In this document: positions 1 to 9,302 of the stretch, in pieces
Layout of the letters: every line of letters starts with the position of its first letter
Position numbering within the stretch: position 1 is the stretch's first letter
NCBI GenBank assembly: GCA_039027435.1
Contig: JBCCKF010000009.1
Location: forward strand, 1 to 64,000
Origin: CALBPI01 sp039027435
Lineage (GTDB): Bacteria > Pseudomonadota > Gammaproteobacteria > Steroidobacterales > Woeseiaceae
Length of the DNA stretch: 64,000 nt
Direction: 5' to 3'
The notes under the pieces: model-generated
What the model saw: only the letters and a program-made list of their open reading frames with translations
Told to the model about the DNA's origin: nothing
The model's database searches: none
Made by a program: the position numbers and the translations under genes

Positions 1-1
1 T

Positions 2-85
2 CGTGCCCAAATGAGCCAGTTCCGAAAACTACTGCAACAAGAAGCCTCCATGCGTCGCAGTGCGATCAATGCGCTCCGAAGATAG
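2..85 (+). CDS. C-terminal end of an unidentified protein (truncated by window start)
   Basis: An open frame enters from the left edge and ends at TAG 83-85. It encodes 27 residues, basic and rich in Gln and Arg, ending NALRR. The stop overlaps the GTG start of the following PqiA-type gene by one base (TAGTG), which is the spacing expected for a co-transcribed upstream gene. The fragment is too short to identify. The overlap is the main reason to call it real. Confidence 0.4.
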   Translation, partial: RAQMSQFRKLLQQEASMRRSAINALRR

Positions 86-720
86 TGATTGAGAGCAAGT
101 CCAACTTCGCACTGAACCGCCGATGGATCGCCTGTACGAAGTGCGATGAGTTGTACCCGAGGCCGAACCTGAAAGAAGGACAGCTCGCTCGATGTTCGGT
201 ATGCCACAGTGTTTTGGCCACCCGCAAGTCCAGGCATGCAGAACGAACTTTTGCCTTGATGATCGCCAGTCTGATTGTTTATGCGGTTGCCGTCCTTTAT
301 CCCTTCATGCGTATGGAGCGCTCTGGGATTAGCAATCAGATTTCTGTCGTGGACGCTGTCAGCATTCTGTGGCAGACCGACATGCACACGCTTGCGGTAT
401 TTAGCGCACTGCTCATATTGCTCTTCCCACTCTCGAGAGTCGTTCTCCTGTGCTTTCTTGCAGGTGCGATTCACTTGCGAAAAGCCCCCGGCAGCACATT
501 TGCACTTATGGCGAGAATTGCTCAGTCGCTGGAACCGTGGTCAATGGTGGATATCTTTATGCTGGGTGTTGTCGTATCTCTCGTGAAAATCGGCGCCTTG
601 GTTGATGTTGAGCTGGGTGCGGCATTTTGGGGCGCCGCGTCACTGGTGATTTTTCTGACGTTCGGGGCCGGCGCGGCTTGTCGAGATAGCACTTGGCAGT
701 ACATTCGAGAGCAAGCGTGA
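85..720 (+). CDS. pqiA: Paraquat-inducible protein A, first half-length paralogue
   Basis: Inner-membrane component of the Pqi (MCE-type) lipid-transport system, which spans the envelope with PqiB and PqiC. The 211-residue protein begins with a zinc-ribbon-like pair of Cys-x-x-Cys motifs (CTKC near residue 17, CSVC near 37), followed by about four hydrophobic helices, and contains the family motif EPWSMVDIF. The start is GTG at 85, overlapping the preceding stop. E. coli PqiA is a single protein of roughly 417 residues with two such modules; here each module is a separate gene, and the next gene starts inside this stop (GTGA). Family assignment is firm; whether the lipid or stress role matches E. 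coli is inference. Confidence 0.88.
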   Translation: MIESKSNFALNRRWIACTKCDELYPRPNLKEGQLARCSVCHSVLATRKSRHAERTFALMIASLIVYAVAVLYPFMRMERSGISNQISVVDAVSILWQTDMHTLAVFSALLILLFPLSRVVLLCFLAGAIHLRKAPGSTFALMARIAQSLEPWSMVDIFMLGVVVSLVKIGALVDVELGAAFWGAASLVIFLTFGAGAACRDSTWQYIREQA

Positions 721-1316
721 CTCGCGCGATAGACAAAGGTCTGGGGCAGTGCAAGAGCTGCAAATCGCTGACCGCAAATCTGGACGATTCATGTGCGTTC
801 TGCGGTGCGAAAGTTCATATTCGAAGACCGCAAAGCTTGCAGCATGTCTGGGCCTTTTGGGTTGCGGGGGTGATTGCTTTTGTTCCGGGAAATTTATATC
901 CGGTCATGGTGACTGAATCGTTTTCCGGTTCGAGTGCATCCACGATCATTCAAGGTGTATCGACACTGATTCACCATGAGAGCTATGCAGTGGCAATCGT
1001 TGTTCTCGTGGCGAGTATTGTGGTCCCGATCAGTAAGTTCCTGGTTATCGCCTGGCTCGCAATCACTATTCAATTTCGACTCCGTGTCAGTCGCAGGCGT
1101 CGCATAGAGGCTTTTGAGGTAATTGAGTTCATTGGTCGGTGGTCGATGGTTGACGTTTTCGTCGTGGCTGCGCTCGCAGCGCTCATCCAGGTCGGTGGTT
1201 TGATATCGATTAAGCCTGGCATTGGAATTAACGCATTCGCGTTATCGGTCATGTTCACAATGTTGTCGGCAATGAGTTTTGATACGCGCCTGATTTGGGA
1301 TAACGAAACACGATGA
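717..1316 (+). CDS. pqiA: Paraquat-inducible protein A, second half-length paralogue
   Basis: Second PqiA module, 199 residues from GTG 717, which overlaps the stop of the first module as GTGA. It has its own CKSC and CAFC zinc-ribbon motifs near the N-terminus, four predicted membrane helices and the motif GRWSMVDVF, mirroring EPWSMVDIF in the first module. An upstream ATG at 693 would extend into the previous gene and is less likely. Its stop overlaps pqiB by ATGA. It probably pairs with the first module to rebuild a full PqiA in the inner membrane. Confidence 0.87.
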   Translation: MTRAIDKGLGQCKSCKSLTANLDDSCAFCGAKVHIRRPQSLQHVWAFWVAGVIAFVPGNLYPVMVTESFSGSSASTIIQGVSTLIHHESYAVAIVVLVASIVVPISKFLVIAWLAITIQFRLRVSRRRRIEAFEVIEFIGRWSMVDVFVVAALAALIQVGGLISIKPGIGINAFALSVMFTMLSAMSFDTRLIWDNETR

Positions 1317-2980
1317 GCGATAGATCAATAAGTGAGCCTGAAGTGGAGGTCATCGAGGGTGGTGGAATTTCAAAGGTCTGGATCGTGCCGATCGTCGCTC
1401 TGTGTGTCGCTGTGCTTGTGGTTTGGCAATCAATGAGTGAGCAAGGGCCACTCGTGGAGATTCGATTCCAAAAAGGGCACGGCATCACGGCTGGAAAGAC
1501 CGAGGTGCGTTACGCGGATGTCATCGTCGGTCTTGTGGAGTCGGTCTCGCTGTCGCCAGACCTATCTCAGGTCATCGTCGAGGCGAGACTTGAACGATTC
1601 ATGACGCCCTATCTTGGTGAAACGACCCAATTCTGGGTGGTCAAGGCAGACTTCAGCGGTGCAGGTGTCTCCGGGTTGGGCACGCTGTTGTCGGGCGCGT
1701 ACATCGAGGCAGGGTGGGAAACGCAACCGACCGAGATGCGTCGGGAGTTTGAAGGTCTTAACCGTCGACCGCTGACTCAACCTGGTTCGGCAGGTCGCCA
1801 CTTTGAGCTAACGGCGCCCACCGCCGGGTCTGTCTCCATTGGAGCCCCTGTTTTCTATAGAAATCTCCCCGTCGGTCAGATTGAAGCCGTCTCGATGAAA
1901 GAGGATTTCTCGGCGGTGACTTTTACCGCCTTTGTCGAAGCGCCTTACGATCAATTGCTGAACGACACGACACGATTCTGGAACGTCTCTGGATTCGATA
2001 TTGATGCTGGGTTCGATGGTTTGAGGCTCCACTTCAACTCGTTGAGCTCACTTCTCGCCGGAGGGGTCGCGTTTGGCAATATCGGTCGTACTGTTGGTGA
2101 TGCAGAGGTCGGACTTGACCGGAGCTACTCGCTCTATCGAAATCGTGATGCAGCAATTGAGGCTGGATATGAGGTTTCAGAGGGAGCGGGCTACCTGCTC
2201 ATGGCAGAGTTTGACGAGTCGATTCGTGGGCTTGAAGCGGGCGCGCCTGTGGAGTGGCAAGGTGTGCTGGTGGGCAGAGTTCGGGATGTTGTGTTTGAAC
2301 TTGCACAATCCGGTCAAGAAGCTCGTCGTATTTATGCGGTACTTGAAATGCAGCCTAGGCGAGTCGGTTTAGAAGGGCTCAGCGAAGCGGAGTTGAGAGA
2401 GAGCATGTCGAGTTGGGTGAGATCTGGCATGCGCGCGCAACTTGCGGCAGGCAATGTGCTCAGTGGACGTAAGTTGATTCGCTTAGTCGACAGTGCAGCA
2501 CCTGCTGGCGAGGTTGACGGTGTGGACTTCAACGCAATCCCCTATCCCGAACTGCCTACTATTCCCGCAACAAATCTGGGTGCGGTATCCAGCAATGTTC
2601 AACAGATCGTTGCCAATTTTGCGGCACTGCCTGTTGATGAACTGGTGCGCTCAATGATCAGTCTGGTCGACGGTGCCGGAGGTCTGCTCAATAGTCCGGC
2701 CATGGCGAAGATGCCCGACGAGTTGCAGGCCGCATTGATTTCGATCAGCGGTGCCGCAGGCAATATTGATGCGGCGAGTCGTGATCTACCGGTTCTGATC
2801 AACCATATGATCTCCGCGGTCTCTGTCGGCGAACAAACCTTGGCCGGACTCGCACCTGAGTCAGAGGTCTACACTGAGCTATCCGGTGCGCTCACCGATC
2901 TCCGAGCGGCGACTTTTGCTGTAGCTGAACTTCTGGAAACACTCGAAGAGAAGCCGAATGCGCTTCTATTGGGGAAGTAA
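1313..2980 (+). CDS. pqiB: PqiB-like MCE (MlaD) domain protein
   Basis: Periplasm-spanning MCE protein that is thought to form a tunnel for lipids between inner and outer membranes. The 555-residue protein has one N-terminal transmembrane helix (about 22-40) and then three MCE/MlaD repeats. Typical motifs are VRYADVIVGLVESV near 65, an equivalent GAPVFYRNLPVGQIEAV near 178 and PVEWQGVLVGRVRDV near 305. The C-terminal region is alpha-helical, as in PqiB. Length matches E. coli PqiB (546). It overlaps pqiA by ATGA and is followed 4 bp later by pqiC, so the operon is complete. Confidence 0.92.
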   Translation: MSDRSISEPEVEVIEGGGISKVWIVPIVALCVAVLVVWQSMSEQGPLVEIRFQKGHGITAGKTEVRYADVIVGLVESVSLSPDLSQVIVEARLERFMTPYLGETTQFWVVKADFSGAGVSGLGTLLSGAYIEAGWETQPTEMRREFEGLNRRPLTQPGSAGRHFELTAPTAGSVSIGAPVFYRNLPVGQIEAVSMKEDFSAVTFTAFVEAPYDQLLNDTTRFWNVSGFDIDAGFDGLRLHFNSLSSLLAGGVAFGNIGRTVGDAEVGLDRSYSLYRNRDAAIEAGYEVSEGAGYLLMAEFDESIRGLEAGAPVEWQGVLVGRVRDVVFELAQSGQEARRIYAVLEMQPRRVGLEGLSEAELRESMSSWVRSGMRAQLAAGNVLSGRKLIRLVDSAAPAGEVDGVDFNAIPYPELPTIPATNLGAVSSNVQQIVANFAALPVDELVRSMISLVDGAGGLLNSPAMAKMPDELQAALISISGAAGNIDAASRDLPVLINHMISAVSVGEQTLAGLAPESEVYTELSGALTDLRAATFAVAELLETLEEKPNALLLGK

Positions 2981-2984
2981 TGCA

Positions 2985-3584
2985 ATGATGAGTCGCTCAG
3001 GAGTTCATACACTTTTATTTATATTAGTTGTCGCTTCCATGTCGGGCTGTAACAGCGGTGTAGCGCCTGCCAAGTATATCCTTCCCGTTCCGCCCGTAGT
3101 TGTCGTTAGGGGGCAGGACATACAGCGAGTGCTGTTGACTCGTTTGCAATTACCGTCTTATGCACGAAATGCAGCGATATCGACGCTTCAGTCAAATCTC
3201 AGCGTTTTGGAGAGTCAAGACGCTGAGTGGGCGGTACCACCTACCGAGGCCGTAACTACAGCGCTCGTACGGCATCTCGAAACAACAATCGAGGGGGAGA
3301 TTCGGTTACGACCCATCGCTCGGAGCTTCCAGCCACACGCAAGGGTAGCCGTCACGTTCGACGTATTTGCTAGGCTGCCAAGCAATGCCGCCTTGGTTGA
3401 AGGTCAGTACACCGTGGACCGGGAAGAAAACTCTTATTCGAAGCGCTTCTCGTTTGAAGTTTCCGCTGCTGACCGTGATATGACGAGCTATATGAGAGCT
3501 ACGTCGATGGCACTTTCGATGCTTGCCGATGCGATCGGAGCAGACTTGAGTAAACAAGTGGGCGAAGGAGACGAAGATAGATGA
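2985..3584 (+). CDS. pqiC: PqiC-like outer-membrane lipoprotein (ABC-type transport auxiliary)
   Basis: Outer-membrane lipoprotein partner of PqiB (DUF330 family). I chose ATG 2985 because it gives a standard lipoprotein signal: a charged start, a hydrophobic stretch and the lipobox MSGC with Cys at residue 22. An in-frame ATG at 2958 lies inside pqiB and would spoil the signal. The mature part shows the usual YILP start of the family (KYILPVPP) and a mixed alpha/beta pattern. It ends in an ATGA overlap with the FMN reductase gene, suggesting a single transcript. Confidence 0.82.
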   Translation: MMSRSGVHTLLFILVVASMSGCNSGVAPAKYILPVPPVVVVRGQDIQRVLLTRLQLPSYARNAAISTLQSNLSVLESQDAEWAVPPTEAVTTALVRHLETTIEGEIRLRPIARSFQPHARVAVTFDVFARLPSNAALVEGQYTVDREENSYSKRFSFEVSAADRDMTSYMRATSMALSMLADAIGADLSKQVGEGDEDR

Positions 3585-4144
3585 CAGAGATAATTTTGGC
3601 TTTCGCAGCGTCAAACAGCAAAGACTCGATTAATCGCAAATTGGTTGAGTTGGCAGTCGAACGTTATTCACAGCGGAGGCAGGCCGATACGCAAATTGAG
3701 TTTCTTGATCTTAACGACTACGAAATGCCGATTTACTCCATTGACAGAGAACGCACAACTGGAATCCCTGAGCTGGCGGAGGAGTTTTATCACAAGATCG
3801 GAAGCGCGGATGGGGTAGTGGTCTCATTCGCTGAACACAACGGCACCGTTACAGCCGCCTGGAAGAATATTTTTGATTGGATGAGTCGGATCGAGACCGC
3901 TGTATGGCAACAGAAGGTGTTACTCCTCCTGGCGGCAACGCCCGGAAAGCGCGCAGGTGCCGGGGTACTCGGCTATGCGAAATTGGCCTCGTTCTTCGGC
4001 GGGCGAATAGCGGCTTCGCTTGGTATCGGAGAATGGGTTAACGCTTATGATGCTGATAAGAATTTACTGATAAACACTACGGATATCGAGGCTCTAGACT
4101 TAGCACTCGACCACTTCTCCACTGCGCTTGCGGGTATCGAGTAG
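3581..4144 (+). CDS. NADPH-dependent FMN reductase family protein
   Basis: Flavodoxin-like oxidoreductase of 187 residues. The N-terminal FMN-phosphate loop is visible (ILAFAASNSKDSINRKL), as is the segment GVVVSFAEHNGTVTAAWKN, which corresponds to the dimer/FMN contact region of the azoreductase/ArsH/SsuE-like fold. It overlaps pqiC by four bases (ATGA) and so probably shares the pqi transcript. Substrate unknown. Quinone or azo reduction is possible, and the link to redox-cycling stress is only suggested by the neighbours. Confidence 0.82.
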   Translation: MTEIILAFAASNSKDSINRKLVELAVERYSQRRQADTQIEFLDLNDYEMPIYSIDRERTTGIPELAEEFYHKIGSADGVVVSFAEHNGTVTAAWKNIFDWMSRIETAVWQQKVLLLLAATPGKRAGAGVLGYAKLASFFGGRIAASLGIGEWVNAYDADKNLLINTTDIEALDLALDHFSTALAGIE

Positions 4145-4155
4145 GACGACAGGAT

Positions 4156-4977
4156 ATGCGTGTGGGCGCACAAACAGATGGGAAAAAAAATAGCACCTTG
4201 CAGTTGACTGTGGTGGCGCTGTTCTTCGCGATGCTTTGGACGCCGCTTGGTCAGTCGGCATTTCTCATTGAGCACTGGATGCGGCTTGGGACGTTCATGG
4301 CACCAATTCTTGTTTTGGCGCTTACGTTGGATGTCCGGGGGATTCGGAGTGTTGAAGCACGCAGAGTGTGGGCTGTCGTTTTCCTTCTTGCTTATATTGG
4401 TCACCAGTTTGAGGAGCATTGGATTGATGTCACTGGGAATCTGTATTCGTTTTACGCCTACGTGAACGAATTGATTGCATCGATCATGCAGATGTCAGGG
4501 GACGTTGAACCGCCGCTTACCGAAAGTGCCATTTTCTTTATCAACACTTCTTTAGTCTGGTTGGTGGGATTCTTGGCGATTGTTCTGGGTTCAAGACAAC
4601 CCTTTACTGTCCACGCCATGATGGCGATTTCTTTCATCAACGCGATCTCGCACATTGGCGCGTCTGTTTTGAAGTGGTCTTACAATCCAGGGTTACTGAC
4701 GTCGATCTTGCTATTCCTACCACTTTCGTCCGCGTATATCGTTCATACGATCCGGCGCGAGCCGTGGGAGAGGAGATCACTGCTTGGTAGCATAATCTGG
4801 GCGCTTCTGGCACATATTCTTATGGTTGGAGGACTGATTCTTGCCAATATCTACGGCTATATATCCGAGCGTGCGTACTTCGTGATGCTAATCGGCTGGT
4901 CACTGGTCCCATCAGTGATCACCTTCACATTACCGCGAAGAAATACGCCGCTTAGTGCTCGCGCTGGTCGCAGCTAA
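4156..4977 (+). CDS. HXXEE-domain integral membrane protein
   Basis: A 273-residue polytopic membrane protein with about seven hydrophobic segments. The signature H83-Q-F-E86-E87 (IGHQFEEHW) identifies the HXXEE family, whose members have unknown function; the conserved His and Glu could bind a metal or act in catalysis inside the membrane. It starts 11 bp after the FMN reductase stop, so it may be the last gene of the pqi transcript. The 42 bp after it separate it from the convergent beta-lactamase-like gene. Confidence 0.72.
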   Translation: MRVGAQTDGKKNSTLQLTVVALFFAMLWTPLGQSAFLIEHWMRLGTFMAPILVLALTLDVRGIRSVEARRVWAVVFLLAYIGHQFEEHWIDVTGNLYSFYAYVNELIASIMQMSGDVEPPLTESAIFFINTSLVWLVGFLAIVLGSRQPFTVHAMMAISFINAISHIGASVLKWSYNPGLLTSILLFLPLSSAYIVHTIRREPWERRSLLGSIIWALLAHILMVGGLILANIYGYISERAYFVMLIGWSLVPSVITFTLPRRNTPLSARAGRS

Positions 4978-5019
4978 AAAAGTTCGAACGACTCAGAGCG
5001 CGAACCACTCCAAATTGAG

Positions 5020-7059
5020 TTATGGCCTCGGTAGAGGTGCTTCCAGGGAACTGGGTACGTCGGAGCCCGCCAACAAATAGCGTCGAATCACCTCGCCCAT
5101 TGCCCAACCGCGCTCGTTATTGGCCATCACAATCAGGCCAATGCCGAGTTCTGGGTAGGCTTCGAAACGCGCGTGAAAATCGCCGTTGTTTCCACCGTGC
5201 CATATGCCTCTGCCGTGTGGGGCATCAACCAAACCAAACCCAAGGCCGAAGCCCATTTCCCACGGCATGTCGTGTTCGCTCGGCTCGGGTGGTGAGTTTG
5301 TTGCCCATGTAAACATTTCATCGTAAGTCTCGGGTTTGAGCCCACGTCGCTGCAGGAGGCTGACCATGAAGTTACCGAGCGCATCCGCTTCCGTGTGCAT
5401 GCTGTGCGCCATACCGGGATTTCTGGGAATACGAACCGTATTGGGCCGTTCTATGGAATGGCCTGTGGCAACAGTTGCTCTTAATGCCTCGTTGTCGGAG
5501 AAATAGGTGCGTTGCTCGAAGCCCATAGGAATCTGCACTTCTTCGAGAAGTATTTCTTCGATCGGCTTGCCGGTGATTTCGACGACGACACGCTTGAGAT
5601 ATTCGATCCCTTCACCGGAGTAACCATATCCCTCCCCGGGCGTGAACGCGAGTTCCAAATCACCGGAGCGCCAATTGGGCAGTCCGGTTTGGTGGGTCAG
5701 TACATGGCGCGCTGTCATGAGGCGGTATCGCTCATCATGCTCGAGTTCGTCGAAAGCCAGATACTCATGAAGCGGTCGGTCCAGGTCGATGATGTCTTGC
5801 TCGGCGAGGCGCATCACGGCAAAAGCAAACACGATCTTCGTGATAGAGGCGGCTTCGAAAATGGTCTCTTTGGTGACGGGCGATTGTGTGGCGTAGTTCG
5901 AGACGCCGTAAACTTGGTGATAGGCGATTTCGGTGTCCTTAACGATGGCGATCGCGAGCCCCGGCACCGTGAAATAGCCCATCCATGCAGCGACGAATCG
6001 ATCGAATTCCGATTCTTTCGATTCGTCCCAGGAAAAAAGTACGCCCTCGCGCTCGTAGAGGTCGGGCTTTGCCATACGGGTCAGGATGAGTGGTTCGGCA
6101 ACAACGATCTCGCCTGACGTTACCCTCACCGTGGTCGCAGCGTTTGGGTCTACCCGATCGTGCGGTCCGAGCAGATCACCCAATATCGGGAGCGGGTAGG
6201 TGATGACGTATTCGCCTGGGGGCAGCTCGATGTCAAACCGATCAAATTCGATACCCGCTACCTGAATCCAGCAGTTGGGATTATCGACCGAAGTCAGCCG
6301 GACCAGTGGTGCTTGACCGTCGAGCGGTTTCATTTGGTCTCGCCATTCGACAGTGCCCCGAACAGTACCAAGTGGTACGTCCGGATCAACCAGAATCACA
6401 TCCCCGGCACGTCCCGCAGCGCCTGTCTTCGCCCAGTAAGGGCCCCAATAATTGGCGGTAAAGTTCTCGTCCTCAGGGTCGGTATCAAATATAGCGATGT
6501 CGGCTCCCAGCACTGTGTTCGGGCGGGCCCGTGATCCGATGTCGAGACGGAATTCGTAAGTAGTCGTCGTGCCGCTGCGTGACACGCCGACCGACACGTC
6601 GTCAAGAGTTGCGGTGAGAACAGCCGAGTCAAAAGGTGTTTCTGGAACTGACAGGAACAACTGCTGCTCTGATGCGACGTAGCCGGCCACGCCCGAGGCG
6701 GTCTGCCTGTGGCGCCTGTCGAGATAGACGATGGCACTGTCACCCGTGCGCCAATTGCCGTCTGAGAATTTCGTGTGGATGTCGTCCTTAACCTGCAGCG
6801 CGACGTACAAAGCCTCATCTTGAGTGTTGAAGGCGAATCGAACCGCGGCGCTCAGGTCGTTATCGCTATCCGCAGGATGGAAGTAGTTGTTCGCGACCGG
6901 TTGCCAGTCGGTGTCATCCGGCCAGTCCGAGAGATCGCCATCGAGCTCTGGAGGGGGCATATGAGTGGCATAACCCACCGCACCATTCCATGCATAGCTG
7001 GTGGACGGAATGAGTATTACAAGAAGGATGCTCACTGCAGCGTATCGGGTTTGGATCAT
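5020..7059 (-). CDS. Secreted CBM9-like / serine beta-lactamase (class C) family fusion protein
   Basis: A 679-residue exported protein. A signal peptide ends near SYAW (residue 24). Residues about 36-225 resemble the family 9 carbohydrate-binding-like fold (ELDGDLSDWPDD at its start), followed by a beta-rich linker to about 335. Residues 345-665 are a serine beta-lactamase/transpeptidase-like (S12) domain with catalytic S405-x-x-K408 (SITK), Y480-S-G in place of the usual Tyr-x-Asn, and H621-G-G in place of KTG. Such enzymes are often esterases or peptidases rather than antibiotic hydrolases. It is the third gene of an operon after a DUF2141 protein and a TonB-dependent receptor-like protein, 33 bp downstream of the latter. 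Substrate unknown. Confidence 0.8.
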   Translation of the reverse strand: MIQTRYAAVSILLVILIPSTSYAWNGAVGYATHMPPPELDGDLSDWPDDTDWQPVANNYFHPADSDNDLSAAVRFAFNTQDEALYVALQVKDDIHTKFSDGNWRTGDSAIVYLDRRHRQTASGVAGYVASEQQLFLSVPETPFDSAVLTATLDDVSVGVSRSGTTTTYEFRLDIGSRARPNTVLGADIAIFDTDPEDENFTANYWGPYWAKTGAAGRAGDVILVDPDVPLGTVRGTVEWRDQMKPLDGQAPLVRLTSVDNPNCWIQVAGIEFDRFDIELPPGEYVITYPLPILGDLLGPHDRVDPNAATTVRVTSGEIVVAEPLILTRMAKPDLYEREGVLFSWDESKESEFDRFVAAWMGYFTVPGLAIAIVKDTEIAYHQVYGVSNYATQSPVTKETIFEAASITKIVFAFAVMRLAEQDIIDLDRPLHEYLAFDELEHDERYRLMTARHVLTHQTGLPNWRSGDLELAFTPGEGYGYSGEGIEYLKRVVVEITGKPIEEILLEEVQIPMGFEQRTYFSDNEALRATVATGHSIERPNTVRIPRNPGMAHSMHTEADALGNFMVSLLQRRGLKPETYDEMFTWATNSPPEPSEHDMPWEMGFGLGFGLVDAPHGRGIWHGGNNGDFHARFEAYPELGIGLIVMANNERGWAMGEVIRRYLLAGSDVPSSLEAPLPRP

Positions 7060-7092
7060 TGAGAACGTCTCTACTGGGGTTAAATCATGCGT

Positions 7093-9294
7093 TCAAAAAC
7101 GTCTGCGAATACGGAATCGGAATGTGCGGCCGAATGGGTCGAGGATATCAGGCTGTAAATTGACCGGGGTTGCATCGCTTTCATCAAGCACGTTGATCTT
7201 GCGATCAAGCAGATTGTCGATGGAAAACGAGATGCGTGTCTCTTCCAGAAATGGAAGTTGCGCGAGCACTGTGTCTGCATAATTGAATTCATAGCTCATT
7301 CGCAGGTTGAGCAGTAGCAGGCTTGAGAAGGTCAGCCTTGTAGGTGCCTGAGCACTGGTGGTGCGGCTTTGATATCGACCCGTAAGTGCGAGTCCCAGAC
7401 CATTGTTCCAGCGTGTCAGTGATAAGTCCGCCGTGTGTTCTGGAGTACCGCCCAGACGATCAAGTGCATCCCCACCGAGAAGATCGAGCACCGGTTGACC
7501 ATCAGCAAGACGAACTTGATCCGTCAGAGTCCAGCGATGCGACAGAATGAGTCGTACGGTTCCTGGGCGTCCACTGCGCCGACGCTTGGTGGGTCTGGGT
7601 CCCGCCGCTCGGACGGGGGTCGCCTTTAGTCGCTTGGACACCGACAAGGTGGTTCGGATGTCTTCGCGCAACGCCCACTCTGTTTGAATAGGTCTGAGAT
7701 CAAGACTGTTCAACCCGCCTTGTTCCGTTCTTGTCACTCGGTCGGGGAACGCTGATTCCAAGCTGGAGGAAATCGCGGTGAGTGTTCGCGTCGCGCCAGT
7801 GGTTTCTGCATGCTCGTAATCGGTGTTCAGTTGTACGCGAGGTTCATCGCGGAGCATCCATTGCACACCAACTCGGCGAGAGCGGCGTCGCGCCGCGCCA
7901 AGCGCGGAATTGCCGCCTGACAAAACACTGGTGAGCGCACTGTCGCCAGTCGTCGTGTCCACGACACGAACGCCCGGCGTCAGTATCACTGGCGACGTGA
8001 GTTCAGTGAGCGTTGGCGCTTCGTCCTGCTCTTGTAACGATAGGAGTACTCGGACCTGCTCAACCGGTCGCCAGGTAACCCCGACGCCTTGTGCTGTCAG
8101 TTGACCGAAATCCGAAAGTTCGTTGTAACTACCGTTGAGATTGACGCTGATCTCGCTCGGTATCCCCTCTGGAAGTGCGAGCGGGACATCGAGACTCAGG
8201 CTTGCGCGGAAAGACTCCCGGTTCGCCGTTAGTTCGGATCGGGCGTTGGATTCGACCACCTCGCTTTGCTGATGCTCGTCGCTCCAGTCGACACTCGCGG
8301 TGAGCGTGACCGGACCTTGTACGAAATCTGCTAGTCGCTGATTGAGCAGTACGCCAATTTGACTTCGGGCGAGATGATCCCTCGTGTCGCGAGCACCTGA
8401 ATCTAGCTGCGTTTCAGAGGTTGAATCGGTTGTTTCGTGAAAAGCGGTCAGTGTCCATGTGCTTGGGGCGAGCGGACTTGCGGCGGTCAGGCCGAAGTAC
8501 TGAGTGTCTGTCCTTGTGCTCTGAGGAGCGTTGGTTAGTGTTTGGAATTTCGCCTCTTCCAGTGCTGCGGTGATCGTAGCCACAGAGCCAGCACCGACTT
8601 CACGAGTTGCTGAGAGCCCTCCTGAACGTCGCGTGGTGGATGGGGCAAGCGTGCGAGGCGTGGTGTTCGATCGACCGAACAGGTTCGTCTCGGTCTCGAG
8701 AATGGAATCGCTTTCGGATGAGAGAAAATCGATGCTCGACCGCGATTCGCCGTCGACACGTAAGTGCTGCCCAGACAACAGTACCGTCGACTGTGCACTC
8801 GAGGACAGTCGATCTGTACCCCCGGCGAGGCTTGTGACAGTAACGTCGGGTTTCAGTACAAAATTGAGCACACGCTGATCCGCCGCAAAGCCATAGCTAA
8901 GTGCGACCTGCTCGGCGAGTAACTCGACGCGCGCAAGTGCCTCAACTGGATATCGACCAACCTCACGAAAACCCGAAACACGGCGACCATTGATGAGCAC
9001 CACGGGCGGTCCGTTACTGGCTCGACCACTGCCTGACTCTCGAGATAGCAGCTCGATCAAATCACCAATGGAGCTGACGCCGTACGCGGCAATATCTTCC
9101 TCGGTCAGCACGAGTTCAGGTTCAATCTCGCTAAGCACCGTGCCGGCAGATCGATTGCCGGACACCACAACCTCATCGATGACCTCAGGTGCGGTACTCA
9201 CGGCTCTGGCGTCGTTCGTCGCTTCACCTCTTGCGGTGCTGGTCATGCATACGCAAGCGGCGACGAGCGCCAACCGATACCCGTTGTGCGCCAT
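7093..9294 (-). CDS. TonB-dependent receptor-like outer-membrane protein
   Basis: A 733-residue outer-membrane protein with a signal peptide ending near ARGE. A TonB-box-like segment (EVVVSG, about 41-46) and a plug domain follow (SIGDLIELLSRE, VLINGRRVSG, about 75-155), then a long beta-barrel with alternating hydrophobic strands. The C-terminus ends in Phe (RIRRRF), as expected for Bam-dependent assembly. The C-terminal region contains the family motif SFSIDNLLDRK. It is of moderate length for a receptor. It lies 8 bp after the DUF2141 gene and ahead of the CBM9/beta-lactamase gene; uptake of a peptide or glycan fragment is a guess from this context. Confidence 0.78.
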   Translation of the reverse strand: MAHNGYRLALVAACVCMTSTARGEATNDARAVSTAPEVIDEVVVSGNRSAGTVLSEIEPELVLTEEDIAAYGVSSIGDLIELLSRESGSGRASNGPPVVLINGRRVSGFREVGRYPVEALARVELLAEQVALSYGFAADQRVLNFVLKPDVTVTSLAGGTDRLSSSAQSTVLLSGQHLRVDGESRSSIDFLSSESDSILETETNLFGRSNTTPRTLAPSTTRRSGGLSATREVGAGSVATITAALEEAKFQTLTNAPQSTRTDTQYFGLTAASPLAPSTWTLTAFHETTDSTSETQLDSGARDTRDHLARSQIGVLLNQRLADFVQGPVTLTASVDWSDEHQQSEVVESNARSELTANRESFRASLSLDVPLALPEGIPSEISVNLNGSYNELSDFGQLTAQGVGVTWRPVEQVRVLLSLQEQDEAPTLTELTSPVILTPGVRVVDTTTGDSALTSVLSGGNSALGAARRRSRRVGVQWMLRDEPRVQLNTDYEHAETTGATRTLTAISSSLESAFPDRVTRTEQGGLNSLDLRPIQTEWALREDIRTTLSVSKRLKATPVRAAGPRPTKRRRSGRPGTVRLILSHRWTLTDQVRLADGQPVLDLLGGDALDRLGGTPEHTADLSLTRWNNGLGLALTGRYQSRTTSAQAPTRLTFSSLLLLNLRMSYEFNYADTVLAQLPFLEETRISFSIDNLLDRKINVLDESDATPVNLQPDILDPFGRTFRFRIRRRF

Positions 9295-9302
9295 CAGAGT
9301 GC

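Noticed and set aside
5020..7059. Antibiotic-resistance beta-lactamase
   Set aside because: The SxxK motif is present, but YSG and HGG replace the usual motifs and a CBM9-like domain is attached. The context is an uptake-type operon, so a resistance role is not supported.
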